From a bacterium (lineage in GTDB: Bacteria; Hydrothermota; Tepidihabitantia; Tepidihabitantales; Tepidihabitantaceae): a DNA stretch of 64,000 nt. The position numbers and the translations under genes were made by a program. Under the pieces are notes generated by a model. It had not been told where the DNA came from. It did not search any database and was given only the letters and a program-made list of their open reading frames with translations. Location: NCBI GenBank assembly GCA_035505375.1, contig DATJQV010000083.1, positions 52,435-116,434 of the forward strand, given 5' to 3'. The stretch's first letter is position 1; every line of letters starts with the position of its first letter. Shown piece by piece: positions 38,750 through 48,079 of this stretch.

Positions 38750-40563
38750 AGCGGCTGGAACAGGTCGAGGTTAAGGCTAAGGTCGAGGTTAGGGTTAAGG
38801 TCAAGGTCAGGAGAGGACACGAGTCTCGACCGCAGCCTATAATCGTCAGTCTCGCATTACTCTTGTTCCTGCCCGCGATGCTCCTGGCCGGCGGACCGGA
38901 CCGTGGCGGCTACCGGTGGATTGATTCGGATACGACCGGTGGGCCGACATTCAATTGGGTAGATATCACCGGCAGCGGCACACGGATTCCGCTTGCCGAC
39001 GATGACAATCAGGGACCGTTCGCGCTGGGCTTCTCGCTCAACTTCTACGGCACCTCGCGCGACTCGATTCGCGTCTGCTCCAACGGTTGGCTCAGTTTCA
39101 TATCGCAGAGCCACCAGTTCCATCCCGAACCGATTCCCGACACGCGGGACCCGAACAGCCTGATTGCTCCCCTGTGGGCCGACCTCGACCCCTCTCAGGG
39201 CGGCTCGGTCTACTACCTTGCGGATACCGCGCACGGTCGCTTCATAGTCTCATGGATGGATGTGCCCTCCCACGGCTCCGGCGGCAGCGACAGTTTCACG
39301 TTCCAGGTCGTGCTCGACACGAGCGGGGGTATTGTGTTTCAGTACCTGCGGCTGCCCGCACCACTCCGGCTCGGCACCGACTCCTGCTCGGTTGGGATTG
39401 AGAACGATTCCGGTCAGGTCGGGCTTGAGTATCTTTACAACGACTCGCCGGCTGAGAACGAGTTGCACGACAGCCTTGCCGTGAGGTTCTATCGCCTGCA
39501 TCTTGATGCCTGCCCCGTGGCGGTCCTGCGGCCCGTGGGATCGGTTCTGGCCGCGGACAGCATCCGGCCGCTTGTCGATGTCCGGAACACGGGTTTGGAC
39601 AGCGCGACGTTCCCGGCCATTCTCAAGATCGGCGGCGGCTACCAGGAGACTCTGACGGTCTCCGGTCTGGCGCCGCTTACCGACAAGATGCTTCAATTTC
39701 CGGCCTGGATGCCGGGCGCCGACACCTACGCGCTCGAGTTGGTCACTTCACTCGGGGGAGACCAGTCACGGGCCAACGACACCCTGCGGACGGAGGTTGC
39801 CGCTTCGTACATCGGTGAACTTAGATATGAGAACGGCGAACGGGATACGTGGTACATGAAGAACGGCTCGCCCACACACGCCTGGGCCGGAGCGGTCCGG
39901 TTCTCGGTGCCCTACAGCCACTACCGGCTGCTCAAGGCCAGGGTTTATGTCGACGATACGACGCCGTTCAGCAGCGTCATGGTCTGCCCGGACAGCAGCG
40001 GCGCGCCGCAGTGTTCCAGCCCGTACGTTCTGGTCGATTCGGTCGCGGCGAGCCAGCCGGATACATGGCTTGAGGTAGCCGCCGACACCGAGGTGGCCAC
40101 GGGCGGAGACGTCTGGCTGCTTGCATTCTGGCAACCGCATGCAACCGAGCCGCAGATCGGCGAGGACCGGCATCCGCCGATTGACGGGCGGTCGTACTTC
40201 GGCTCGCCGACCGCAAGCTGGTTCACCTATTCGAGCGGCGACATCATGGCACGGCTGCGGATTGACGGCCGGACCGGTATCAGCGAAATCGGCCGGGTCG
40301 AACTGCCGCGGCTGTCGGTCAGTCCGAACCCGTTCAGCCGCGCCACGGTCGTCTGCCTTCGGGGACTGGTATCGCCCCGGTCGACGGTGCGGATACTTGA
40401 CGTGACCGGCCGGAGCATTCGCGATCTGTCCCTGTCCGATGCCGGGATCGCGTCCTGGGACGGCCGGGATGAGAAGGGGCGACGGCTGCCGGCCGGAGCG
40501 TACTTCGTCGAGGCGCGGGCCGGGGCCGGGCGACAGGTCGCGCGCGCGCTGTTCGTTCGCTAG
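38746..40563 (+). CDS. Secreted beta-rich protein with sorting module
   Basis: This 605-residue product begins with the repeat-encoded stretch QVEVKAKVEVRVKVKVRR (GAGGTTAAGG-type DNA). The hydrophobic signal IIVSLALLLFLPAMLLAGG follows only after about 30 residues. No later start codon fits, so the charged tail is probably real. The body has the pattern S-N-G-W-L-S-F, IAPLWADLDPSQGGSVYYL, FIVSWMDVPSHGSGGSDSFT, FQVVLDTSGGIVFQY, as in nidogen-like/PKD-linked surface proteins. The C-terminus is the long sorting module (SVSPNPFSRATV, ILDVTGRSIRDL, WDGRDEKGRRLPAGAYFVEA). It is coupled to the transglutaminase-like gene. Confidence 0.8.
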   Translation: MKRLEQVEVKAKVEVRVKVKVRRGHESRPQPIIVSLALLLFLPAMLLAGGPDRGGYRWIDSDTTGGPTFNWVDITGSGTRIPLADDDNQGPFALGFSLNFYGTSRDSIRVCSNGWLSFISQSHQFHPEPIPDTRDPNSLIAPLWADLDPSQGGSVYYLADTAHGRFIVSWMDVPSHGSGGSDSFTFQVVLDTSGGIVFQYLRLPAPLRLGTDSCSVGIENDSGQVGLEYLYNDSPAENELHDSLAVRFYRLHLDACPVAVLRPVGSVLAADSIRPLVDVRNTGLDSATFPAILKIGGGYQETLTVSGLAPLTDKMLQFPAWMPGADTYALELVTSLGGDQSRANDTLRTEVAASYIGELRYENGERDTWYMKNGSPTHAWAGAVRFSVPYSHYRLLKARVYVDDTTPFSSVMVCPDSSGAPQCSSPYVLVDSVAASQPDTWLEVAADTEVATGGDVWLLAFWQPHATEPQIGEDRHPPIDGRSYFGSPTASWFTYSSGDIMARLRIDGRTGISEIGRVELPRLSVSPNPFSRATVVCLRGLVSPRSTVRILDVTGRSIRDLSLSDAGIASWDGRDEKGRRLPAGAYFVEARAGAGRQVARALFVR

Positions 40564-40585
40564 CCGGGCATTCGTCCGGATGCTG

Positions 40586-40610
40586 ACAGGGCGGCATGAT
40601 GCCGCCCTGT
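40586..40610 (+). terminator. Rho-independent terminator
   Basis: ACAGGGCGGC-ATGAT-GCCGCCCTGT followed by CCTTCATTT. Confidence 0.8.
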
Positions 40611-40657
40611 CCTTCATTTCGGCCGGGCTGACGGCGAGTTCCGTCTGAGGCGCAGAT

Positions 40658-40685
40658 TTGACAGTGCTGCCACCTCGGATAAGAT
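40658..40685 (+). promoter_or_regulatory. ftcD promoter
   Basis: TTGACA (40658-40663), 16 bp, TAAGAT (40680-40685). Confidence 0.75.
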
Positions 40686-40738
40686 TTGCGGTCAGCAACC
40701 CTTGAACATCATGCCATTCAACCAAAGGAGTTCCGGCC

Positions 40739-42253
40739 ATGCGTAAGATAGTCGAGTGCGTGCCCAATTTCAGCGAAGGCCGCCGGCCCGACGTAATTGA
40801 GAGAATTGTGAATGTCATCAAGTCGGTCAACGGCGTGGCGATGCTCGACCAGGAGATGGACGGCGACCACAACCGCGCCGTCATCAGCTTCGTCGGCGAA
40901 CCGGAAGCGGTTCTCGATGCCGCGTTCAAGGCGGTCAAAACCGCGGCCGAGCTGATTGACCTGAACAAGCACCAGGGCGAGCACCCGCGCATCGGCGCTA
41001 CCGACGTGGTCCCGTTCGTTCCGATTTCGGGCGCCACCGTGGAAGAGTGCATCGAGATGGCCAAGCGGCTGGCCAAGAGGATCGCCGACGAGTTGTCGAT
41101 ACCGACCTATCTGTACGAGTTGGCCGCGACCCGGCCGGACCGGGTGGACCTTGCCCAGATAAGGCGCGGGGAGTTCGAAGGTCTGCGCGAGGCCATCCGC
41201 ACCGACCCGGAGCGTGCGCCGGACTTCGGCCGGCCGGAACTCCACTCAACCGCCGGCGCGACCGTGGTCGGGGTGCGCGCGCCGCTCATCGCGTACAACG
41301 TGAATCTGGCAACGACCGACCTGAAGATTGCCGAGCGCGTCGCCAAGGCAATCCGGTTCCGCGATGGCGGGTTCAGATTCGCCAAGGCGCTGGGATTCGA
41401 GGTCAAGGAGAAGGGTTGCGTCCAGGTCTCCATCAACATGACCGACTACACCAAGACCCCGCTGTACCGCGTGTTTGAGACGGTCAGGCGCGAGGCGGCG
41501 CGGTGGGGCGTGAACGTGATCGAGTCGGAGATCGTCGGCCTGGTGCCGCAAGGCGCGTTGAATGCGAGCGCGCGGTACTTTCTCCAGCTCAACGGCTTCA
41601 AGAAGGATCAGATTCTCGAGAACCGGTTGGTTCCGGCCAAGGGCCTGCCTGATTTTCTCAACGACCTCGCTTCTTCCGCGCCGACACCCGGCGGCGGCTC
41701 GGCGGCGGCACTGAACGGTGCCATCGGCGTGGCGCTGATGACCATGGTCGCGAACCTGACCGCGGGCAAGAAGGGCTACGAGGAGTTCTCGGACGAGCTG
41801 TCGGCCGTGCGCGACCGGCTGCTGCCGCTGCGCGAGCGATTCGTGTCGCTCATCGACGAAGACGCCGAGTCGTTCAAGAAGGTGATGGCTGCCTACAAGC
41901 TGCCGAAGATGACGGAGGCGGAGAAACAGAAGCGGGGTCTGGCAATCAGCGAGACCCTGAAGGTCGCCGCGGAAACTCCCTTCCGGACGATGAAGCTGGC
42001 ACTGGACGTGCTGAAGCAGTGCCGGCCGATCGTCGAATACGGCAACAAGAGCTCGATTACCGACGCCGGCGTCGGGACGATGAACCTCGACGCCTGCTTC
42101 CGTGGCGCTCGGCTCAACGTGCTGACCAATCTGAACGGCATCAAGGATGAGGAATGGGTCGCGGCAAAGCGGCAGACGATGGACGGGATGGCGTCGGAGA
42201 TGGAAGCGCTGGTCAAAGAATATGGCGAAACGGTCGCACGCCGGATGGCGTGA
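40739..42253 (+). CDS. ftcD: Glutamate formimidoyltransferase fused to formimidoyl-THF cyclodeaminase
   Basis: AAAGGAG lies 8 nt before the ATG. The 504-residue protein has an N-terminal formiminotransferase (1-300: ECVPNFSEGRRPDVIERIVN, DGDHNRAVISFVG, HPRIGATDVVPFVPI) and a C-terminal cyclodeaminase (305-504: APTPGGGSAAALNGAIGVAL, ITDAGVGTMNL). Together they move the formimino group of N-formimino-glutamate to tetrahydrofolate and then form methenyl-THF and ammonia. This continues the HutI step (23374). The fused form is known from animals and some bacteria. The gene is monocistronic by its promoter and the repeat tract after it. Confidence 0.96.
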   Translation: MRKIVECVPNFSEGRRPDVIERIVNVIKSVNGVAMLDQEMDGDHNRAVISFVGEPEAVLDAAFKAVKTAAELIDLNKHQGEHPRIGATDVVPFVPISGATVEECIEMAKRLAKRIADELSIPTYLYELAATRPDRVDLAQIRRGEFEGLREAIRTDPERAPDFGRPELHSTAGATVVGVRAPLIAYNVNLATTDLKIAERVAKAIRFRDGGFRFAKALGFEVKEKGCVQVSINMTDYTKTPLYRVFETVRREAARWGVNVIESEIVGLVPQGALNASARYFLQLNGFKKDQILENRLVPAKGLPDFLNDLASSAPTPGGGSAAALNGAIGVALMTMVANLTAGKKGYEEFSDELSAVRDRLLPLRERFVSLIDEDAESFKKVMAAYKLPKMTEAEKQKRGLAISETLKVAAETPFRTMKLALDVLKQCRPIVEYGNKSSITDAGVGTMNLDACFRGARLNVLTNLNGIKDEEWVAAKRQTMDGMASEMEALVKEYGETVARRMA

Positions 42254-42427
42254 CGACCGAATGACCAGTGACCAGGTTCCAGTTTCCAGTCCCTCACCCT
42301 CGCCCTCTCCCAGAGGGAGAGGGAAGGGGTAAGGGTGGCATCGGGCATTCGGGTTTGATTGGGCACTGGTAAATGGTAATTGGACATTGGCAAGTGTCAG
42401 TCTGCAGTCTGAGTTGATAAGTCCCTG
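42254..42427 (+). repeat. Repeat-filled gap with CCCTCACCCT hairpin
   Basis: AATGACCAGTGACCAGGTTC-type repeats, then a hairpin at 42291-42338 (CCCTCACCCTCGCCCTCTCC, AGAG, GGGAGAGGGAAGGGGTAAGG). A GGCACTGGTAAATGGTAATT-type tract follows. No gene. The hairpin resembles repeats that I recall from many unrelated bacteria. Confidence 0.65.
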
Positions 42428-43291
42428 ATGGCGCACAACCAGCAGGAAGACGCGACGGGACCTGGCCGCGTCGATCTTCACGCCCATACAGTCTTCTCCG
42501 ACGGGCTGTTCACGCCGGAGGAGCTGGTTGCGGAAGCGGCTCGGCTCAAGCTGACCGCGGTCGCGATTACCGACCACGACGCGGTCGGGGGCATCGACCG
42601 CGCCATCTCTGCCGGTAGACAGTCGCAGCTCGAAGTCGTGCCCGGCGTGGAGATGAGCTGCAATACCAACGGGGTCGACGTGCACGTCCTTGGTTACTAC
42701 ATCGACTGCCAGAAGCCGGCGGTGCAGGAGTTCTTCATTATGGTGCGGCAGAAGCGAGCCGAGCGGGCCGAGAAGATGGTGGCGAAGATGCAGGAGCTGG
42801 GCGTCAACATCTCGATCGAGCAGGTGCGCGCGGCGGCGCAGGGCGCGGCGACCGGCCGGCCCCACGTGGCCCAGGCTTTGGTCGCAGCCGGCGCGGTTCG
42901 CACTATCGAAGAAGCCTTCCAGCGTTACATCGGGTACGATGGGCCTGCTTACTTTCCGAAGATGCAGCTAGCACCCCAAGAGGCGATGGACTTCATCCAT
43001 CGGAACGGCGGTGTGGCGGTCGTAGCGCATCCGGGAACGTACCACAATGACGGTGCCGTCTACGCGGCGATTGCGGCGGGCGCCGACGGTATTGAGGTCT
43101 GGCACCCGGACCACGGGCCCCGTAACGTTGACCACTACCGGGAAATCGCGACCAAGAACGGCCTGTTGATGACCGGCGGCTCGGACTGCCACGGCGGCAG
43201 GAAGCAGGGCAAGGTCTTCCTCGGTTCCGTCACCGTCCCGTACTCCTGTCTTCAGGCGGTCAAGAACCTCAGAGACAAACGCCGCAGCTAG
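42428..43291 (+). CDS. PHP-domain phosphoesterase (RNase AM/nucleotidase-like)
   Basis: The 287-residue protein has the PHP metal motifs: VDLHAHTVFSDGLFTPEELV (HxH), AITDHDAVGG, PGVEMSCNTNGVDVHVLGYY, VAVVAHPGTY, GIEVWHPDHGP and GGSDCHGG. The layout matches the YciV/RNase AM group, which removes nucleotides or 3',5'-bisphosphate. The exact substrate is not decided. There is no signal peptide, so it is cytoplasmic. The start at 42428 has no clear ribosome site. Confidence 0.88.
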   Translation: MAHNQQEDATGPGRVDLHAHTVFSDGLFTPEELVAEAARLKLTAVAITDHDAVGGIDRAISAGRQSQLEVVPGVEMSCNTNGVDVHVLGYYIDCQKPAVQEFFIMVRQKRAERAEKMVAKMQELGVNISIEQVRAAAQGAATGRPHVAQALVAAGAVRTIEEAFQRYIGYDGPAYFPKMQLAPQEAMDFIHRNGGVAVVAHPGTYHNDGAVYAAIAAGADGIEVWHPDHGPRNVDHYREIATKNGLLMTGGSDCHGGRKQGKVFLGSVTVPYSCLQAVKNLRDKRRS

Positions 43292-43390
43292 GGCCAAGGA
43301 CCAAGGACAAAACAATACGGAAAGGACAAAGAGGGGAAAGTCCGGCCTTGGTGCTTACTACTTGCTTTGTCCTTTGTACTTAGTCCTTCA
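43292..43390 (+). repeat. Inverted AAGGACAAA repeat, partly coding
   Basis: GGCCAAGGACCAAGGACAAA with GGAAAGGACAAAG faces GCTTTGTCCTTTGTACTTAG and TCCTTC. The right arm is in frame with the next gene and would encode L-C-P-L-Y-L-V-L if translation began at TTG 43362. Confidence 0.65.
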
Positions 43391-43409
43391 CACTTGCTGC
43401 GCAAGAAGG

Positions 43410-44039
43410 GTGCTTCTTGCGGCTTCGCTGCTGTGTAGCGTCGGGCTCGCGCAACTCCAGATAGCAAGATTGAAGTATGATGGCGGCGGAGACTGGTACA
43501 ACGATCCGGAAGTGGTCCCCAATCTGGCCAAGGAAATCAACTCCCGTACCAACATGCGCGTGTCATCCGACGAGGCGCAGGTAAGCCTGCTCGACGAGAA
43601 GCTGTACCAGTACCCCTTCTTGTACATGACCGGGCACGGTAACATCAGCTTCAGCGACGAAGAGGTGAAGCGACTGCGCGAGTATCTGGAAAACGGCGGC
43701 TTCGTGTACGCGGACGATGACTACGGGATGGACGAGGCGTTCCGCCGCGAGATGGCGCGAGTATTCCCAAACAACCAGCTGGTCGAGCTGCCCTTCGACC
43801 ATCCGATCTACCATCAGGTCTATGACTTCAAGAACGGGCCGCCTCAGATTCACATACACTACGAAGGTCGTCCGCCTCAGGGCTTTGGTATCTTCGTGAA
43901 CGGCCGGATGGTTGTCTACTACACCTACAACAGCAATGTATCCGACGGATGGACCGCGGCCCACGACGACCCGCCGGAAGTGCGCGAACAGGCGTTTCGC
44001 ATGGGTATCAATATCGTCTCGTACTTCCTTACACACTAG
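43410..44039 (+). CDS. DUF4159-type exported protein
   Basis: The body (IARLKYDGGGDWYNDPEVVP, YMTGHGNISFSDEEVKRLRE, LENGGFVYADDDYG, REMARVFP, FDHPIYHQVYDFKNGPPQ, SDGWTAAHDDPPEVREQAFR) is a clear match to the DUF4159 domain, a Rossmann-like fold of unknown function often found near MoxR/BatA-type genes. GTG 43410 gives MLLAASLLCSVGLAQ, a short signal. Starting at TTG 43362 adds M-L-C-P-L-Y-L-V-L-H-T-C-C-A-R, repeat-derived but supplying the needed positive charge. An ancestral ATG may have become GCA at 43401. Confidence 0.85.
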   Translation: MLLAASLLCSVGLAQLQIARLKYDGGGDWYNDPEVVPNLAKEINSRTNMRVSSDEAQVSLLDEKLYQYPFLYMTGHGNISFSDEEVKRLREYLENGGFVYADDDYGMDEAFRREMARVFPNNQLVELPFDHPIYHQVYDFKNGPPQIHIHYEGRPPQGFGIFVNGRMVVYYTYNSNVSDGWTAAHDDPPEVREQAFRMGINIVSYFLTH

Positions 44040-44046
44040 GTTGGTA

Positions 44047-44074
44047 TTGTCCCCGGCAAAGGAATCGCTATTCT
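44047..44074 (+). promoter_or_regulatory. Promoter of the MacAB-type operon
   Basis: TTGTCC (44047-44052), 16 bp, TATTCT (44069-44074). Confidence 0.6.
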
Positions 44075-44115
44075 GGGGTGTCTAAAGAGGTGTTCAAGAC
44101 ATCAAGGATGTGAAA

Positions 44116-45537
44116 GTGACTAACAAAGAAGCTTCGCGCGGCAGAGTTGTGATAATCGCGGTGGTCGTGCTTGTCCTCGTTGTGGCCGGAATCCTAGTAG
44201 TGACCAAGCCCAAGAAGGCGAAGTACCGGACCTCGCCGGTCCAGCGCGGCAACGTGAGTATCTCCGTCTCTGCCACGGGAACTCTGAACCCCGTGAACCA
44301 AGTTACGGTGGGAAGCCAGGTTTCTGGTACAGTCGAGAAGATATACTGCGACTACAACGATTACGTTCGTGCCGGACAGGTTCTGGCTACCATCGACCCG
44401 CGCAACTATGATGCGGCCCTGAAGCAGGCGCAGGCGAACCTCGCATCGGCGCAGGCGACGCTCGACCAGGACAAATTGACTGCCGCGCGGGCAGACACTC
44501 TCTTTGCCGACAAGCTGATGTCCTACAGCGACCACCTGCAGGCGCTGACCAATGTCGAGCTGGACGAGGCGAAGCTCCAGCAGGCTCAGGCGAGCCACGA
44601 CCAGGCCCAGACCAACCTTGACTACACGACAATCACGGCCCCCATGTCCGGAATTGTGGTCGCCCGCAAGGTCGACCCGGGCCAGACCGTCGCGGCCAGC
44701 CTCCAGGCCCCAGAGTTGTTCAACATCGCCGACCTGTCCTTCATGCAGGTCGAGGTCTCGATTGACGAGGCCGACGTGGGCAAGCTCGATACCGGGCTTG
44801 TCGCCTCCTTCAATGTCGATGCGTACCCGGAGAGCACTTTTTCCGGCAAGCTCGTACAGGTAAGGAATGAGCCGGTCACGGTGTCGAACGTAACCACCTA
44901 CGTGGGTATTGTGCGAGTGAAGAATCCGCACCTGCTCCTGCGACCGGGAATGACCGCGAACGTCAAGATAGTGGTGAAGGAGGCCGACAGCGTCCTGACG
45001 GTTCCGAATGGCGCCATAGGTGCCAAGCTGGCCTCGGCGATTGGATTCTCCTGGCCCGGGGCGTCGCGGAAGTCGAACTGGCAAACCGGCGGTGCAGGCC
45101 GCGATTCAACCGCAGGTGGAATGGGGCAGACAGCGACTGGTCAGGCAGTGGCAGGACAGACATCCTCCGGTCAGGGGATGCAGGGCGGGCACGGCTTCGG
45201 CGGCGGCTTGCACCACGGAGCATGGTCCGGAGCGGTTGCGGCGGAGTCAGGACGCGCCGGCACATCGCGTGACACCACCGCTGCTCCGGGCGGCGTCATA
45301 CCGAAAACCAGAATGGTATTCGTGCTGCAAAACGGCAAACCGGTTCCGCACCGGGTCCATGTCGGGCTGGCGGACGCCGCCAATACCGAAGTCCTGGATG
45401 GCCTCTCAGAAGGAGACCTCGTTATTACCGGTCTTGCACACGGGAACGCAGCCGCGGCCTCGACCTCAAGTCAGAACCGCGGGTCTCCATTCTCGTTCGG
45501 CGGGCCGGGCGGGCCGCCGCGTGGCGGCGGCAGGTAG
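44116..45537 (+). CDS. macA: Periplasmic adaptor (MacA/HlyD family)
   Basis: AAGGA lies 7 nt before GTG 44116 (GTG 44110 is too close). The 473-residue protein has one N-terminal membrane helix (RVVIIAVVVLVLVVAGILVV), a lipoyl-like half (VGSQVSGTVEKIYCDYNDYV), a long alpha-hairpin (NLASAQATLDQDKLTAARAD), the second half (YTTITAPMSGIVVARKVDPG) and beta-barrel parts. A Gly/Gln/Ser-rich insert (about 315-390) interrupts the barrel region, and the C-terminus ends in a Gly-rich tail. It links the inner-membrane ABC pump to an outer-membrane channel. No TolC homologue is nearby. Confidence 0.9.
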   Translation: MTNKEASRGRVVIIAVVVLVLVVAGILVVTKPKKAKYRTSPVQRGNVSISVSATGTLNPVNQVTVGSQVSGTVEKIYCDYNDYVRAGQVLATIDPRNYDAALKQAQANLASAQATLDQDKLTAARADTLFADKLMSYSDHLQALTNVELDEAKLQQAQASHDQAQTNLDYTTITAPMSGIVVARKVDPGQTVAASLQAPELFNIADLSFMQVEVSIDEADVGKLDTGLVASFNVDAYPESTFSGKLVQVRNEPVTVSNVTTYVGIVRVKNPHLLLRPGMTANVKIVVKEADSVLTVPNGAIGAKLASAIGFSWPGASRKSNWQTGGAGRDSTAGGMGQTATGQAVAGQTSSGQGMQGGHGFGGGLHHGAWSGAVAAESGRAGTSRDTTAAPGGVIPKTRMVFVLQNGKPVPHRVHVGLADAANTEVLDGLSEGDLVITGLAHGNAAAASTSSQNRGSPFSFGGPGGPPRGGGR

Positions 45538-45543
45538 ACGAGA

Positions 45544-46274
<731 letters not shown>

Positions 46275-46278
<4 letters not shown>

Positions 46279-47483
46279 TTGACTTCGGCATGACCCTCCG
46301 GATTGCCCTGCGCGCCCTGCAGGTCCACAAACTCCGTTCACTCCTCACCATGCTCGGTATCATCATCGGGGTCGGAGCAGTAGTCGCGATGGTTTCGGTC
46401 GGGCAGGGCGCCACGGCACAGATAAAGCAGCGCATCGCTTCGCTGGGCGCGAATGTCCTGTACGTTTTCCCCGGTTCCTTCAACGCCGGGGGCGTGCGCG
46501 GCGGCGCCGGCAGCACGGTGGCAACTCTGACGCTCGACGACGCGGCGGCTATTGCCCAGAACTGCCCGGACGTGGTCGCGGTCGCGCCCATTGTCAGGCG
46601 CGGGGCGCAGGCGGTCTACAGTAATCAGAACTGGTTCACGCAGATCAACGGGACGACACCTGACTACCTGACGGTGCGGAGCTGGGATATTGCCGATGGT
46701 GCGATGTTCACCAGCGCCGACGGCGACGCGGCAACCAAGGTCTGCGTCCTGGGCAAGACGGTCGCAGACAACCTGTTCCCGGACGAGGAGCCGGTCGGTG
46801 CCGTCATCCGCGTCAACAACGTACCGTTCACCGTCGTCGGCGTCCTGGCGGTCAAGGGCAGTGACCAGGACGACATCATACTTATTCCGGTTACCACCGC
46901 CATGCGTCGGTTGACCGGGCAGACCTTCATCAACCAGCTCATGGTGTCCGCGGCATCGCAGAAGACAGCCGATGCTGCGCAGAATGAAGTGACCGACCAA
47001 TTGCGGGCCCGACACAACATCCGGACCGGACAGGACGACGATTTCACGGTGCGCAACGTGGCCGACGTCGCCTCGGCCGTTCAGCAATCGTCGAGCATCC
47101 TGACTCTCCTGCTGGCGAGCATCGCCTCGGTCTCGCTGCTGGTCGGCGGTATCGGTATCATGAACATCATGCTGGTCTCGGTCACCGAGCGGACGCGAGA
47201 AATCGGCATCAGGATGGCTGTGGGCGCCAAAGCCCGTGACGTCCTGCTCCAGTTTCTCGTCGAGGCGGTGGTTACGAGCCTCTTGGGCGGCATCATCGGT
47301 ATCCTGTTCGGGCTCGGCGTTTCCCAGCTACTCGGGCTCATCGCCAAGTGGAACACGCCGATCGTACCCGGAGCCATTGTGCTCGCGTTCTGCTTCTCGG
47401 CAGTGGTCGGCATTTTCTTCGGCTACTATCCGGCTCGCCGGGCTGCCAACCTCGATCCCATCGAAGCGCTCCGCTACGAGTAG
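46275..47483 (+). CDS. MacB-like ABC permease (FtsX domain)
   Basis: The 402-residue permease has a first membrane helix ([20 protein letters not shown]), a periplasmic MacB-PCD domain and the C-terminal FtsX domain with [38 protein letters not shown] and three helices. Such permeases work by mechanotransmission. They push substrate from the periplasm through the adaptor rather than across the inner membrane. The ATPase is encoded separately upstream, unlike E. coli MacB. A non-coding 12-nt element follows. Confidence 0.95.
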
Positions 47484-47544
47484 TCTCAGCGAGCCGACCG
47501 ACATCCGTCGGCAATCTACGATCATCAATCTTGAAACTAAGATG

Positions 47545-47909
47545 CCCCTGGAGGCTCCCTTGAAAGCTAGCCAGAAAGCCCGTGTCAGAGTTCGCCGGAA
47601 AGCACCTTGGAGTGCATACTCAGAAGCTTACTTCATGGCATCTTCTTTTGCTCAGCTCAAAGCTCGTCACATCGGATAGCCCATCGCTCATCTTAAGGCT
47701 CGGCGCATCGCTTCTCGCAACGCTTGCTTCAAAGCTCCGTTCATTCTTCACCTCAACGCTTGCCTCAATGCTTCCTTCAAACCTGTTTCTTGACCTCAAT
47801 CTGAACCTTGGTCTGTTCCTTCCTCAAAGCCTGGCCCCCGGGCGATCCCTATATGCGGTTTTCAAGCCTTGCCCATGCCTTCAACCAGCCAAAGGCGCTG
47901 GAGTTATGC
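47545..47909 (-). repeat. 12-nt-period element, copy C (reverse strand)
   Basis: Read on the minus strand: GCATAACT (47909-47902), CCGCATATAGGG (47858-47847), ATCGCCCGGGGGCC, then 24 units of 12 nt from 47832 to 47545 (AGCGTTGCGAGA, AGCGATGCGCCG, TGCCATGAAGTA, TGCTTTCCGGCG, AGCTTTCAAGGG). Every spacing equals that of copy A at 9272. The frame that is open in copy A has stops here. It lies between the MacB permease and a histidine kinase gene, with nothing else in the 596-bp gap. Confidence 0.8.
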
Positions 47910-48079
47910 CTCATTTACCGTTCGCGCTTGTCGCGCGGTTCTTCTTGCCGCTTCCACCATGCGTCCAATTGAGCTGAAAGCTGATCCCCGCACTGAAACC
48001 GGCGAGCCATTGGCCGCATTGCTCGAAATCTGCGTCCGCAGGTGGTCAGCGCGATACCGGACTTGAGGCCTTTGGCGCA
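47910..48079. other. Gap upstream of the histidine kinase, no gene seen
   Basis: No promoter of the usual type is evident here. Confidence 0.4.

Noticed and set aside
41246..42865. 539-codon minus-strand open frame over ftcD and the PHP gene
   Set aside because: GC-rich shadow; it spans two clear genes and a repeat tract.
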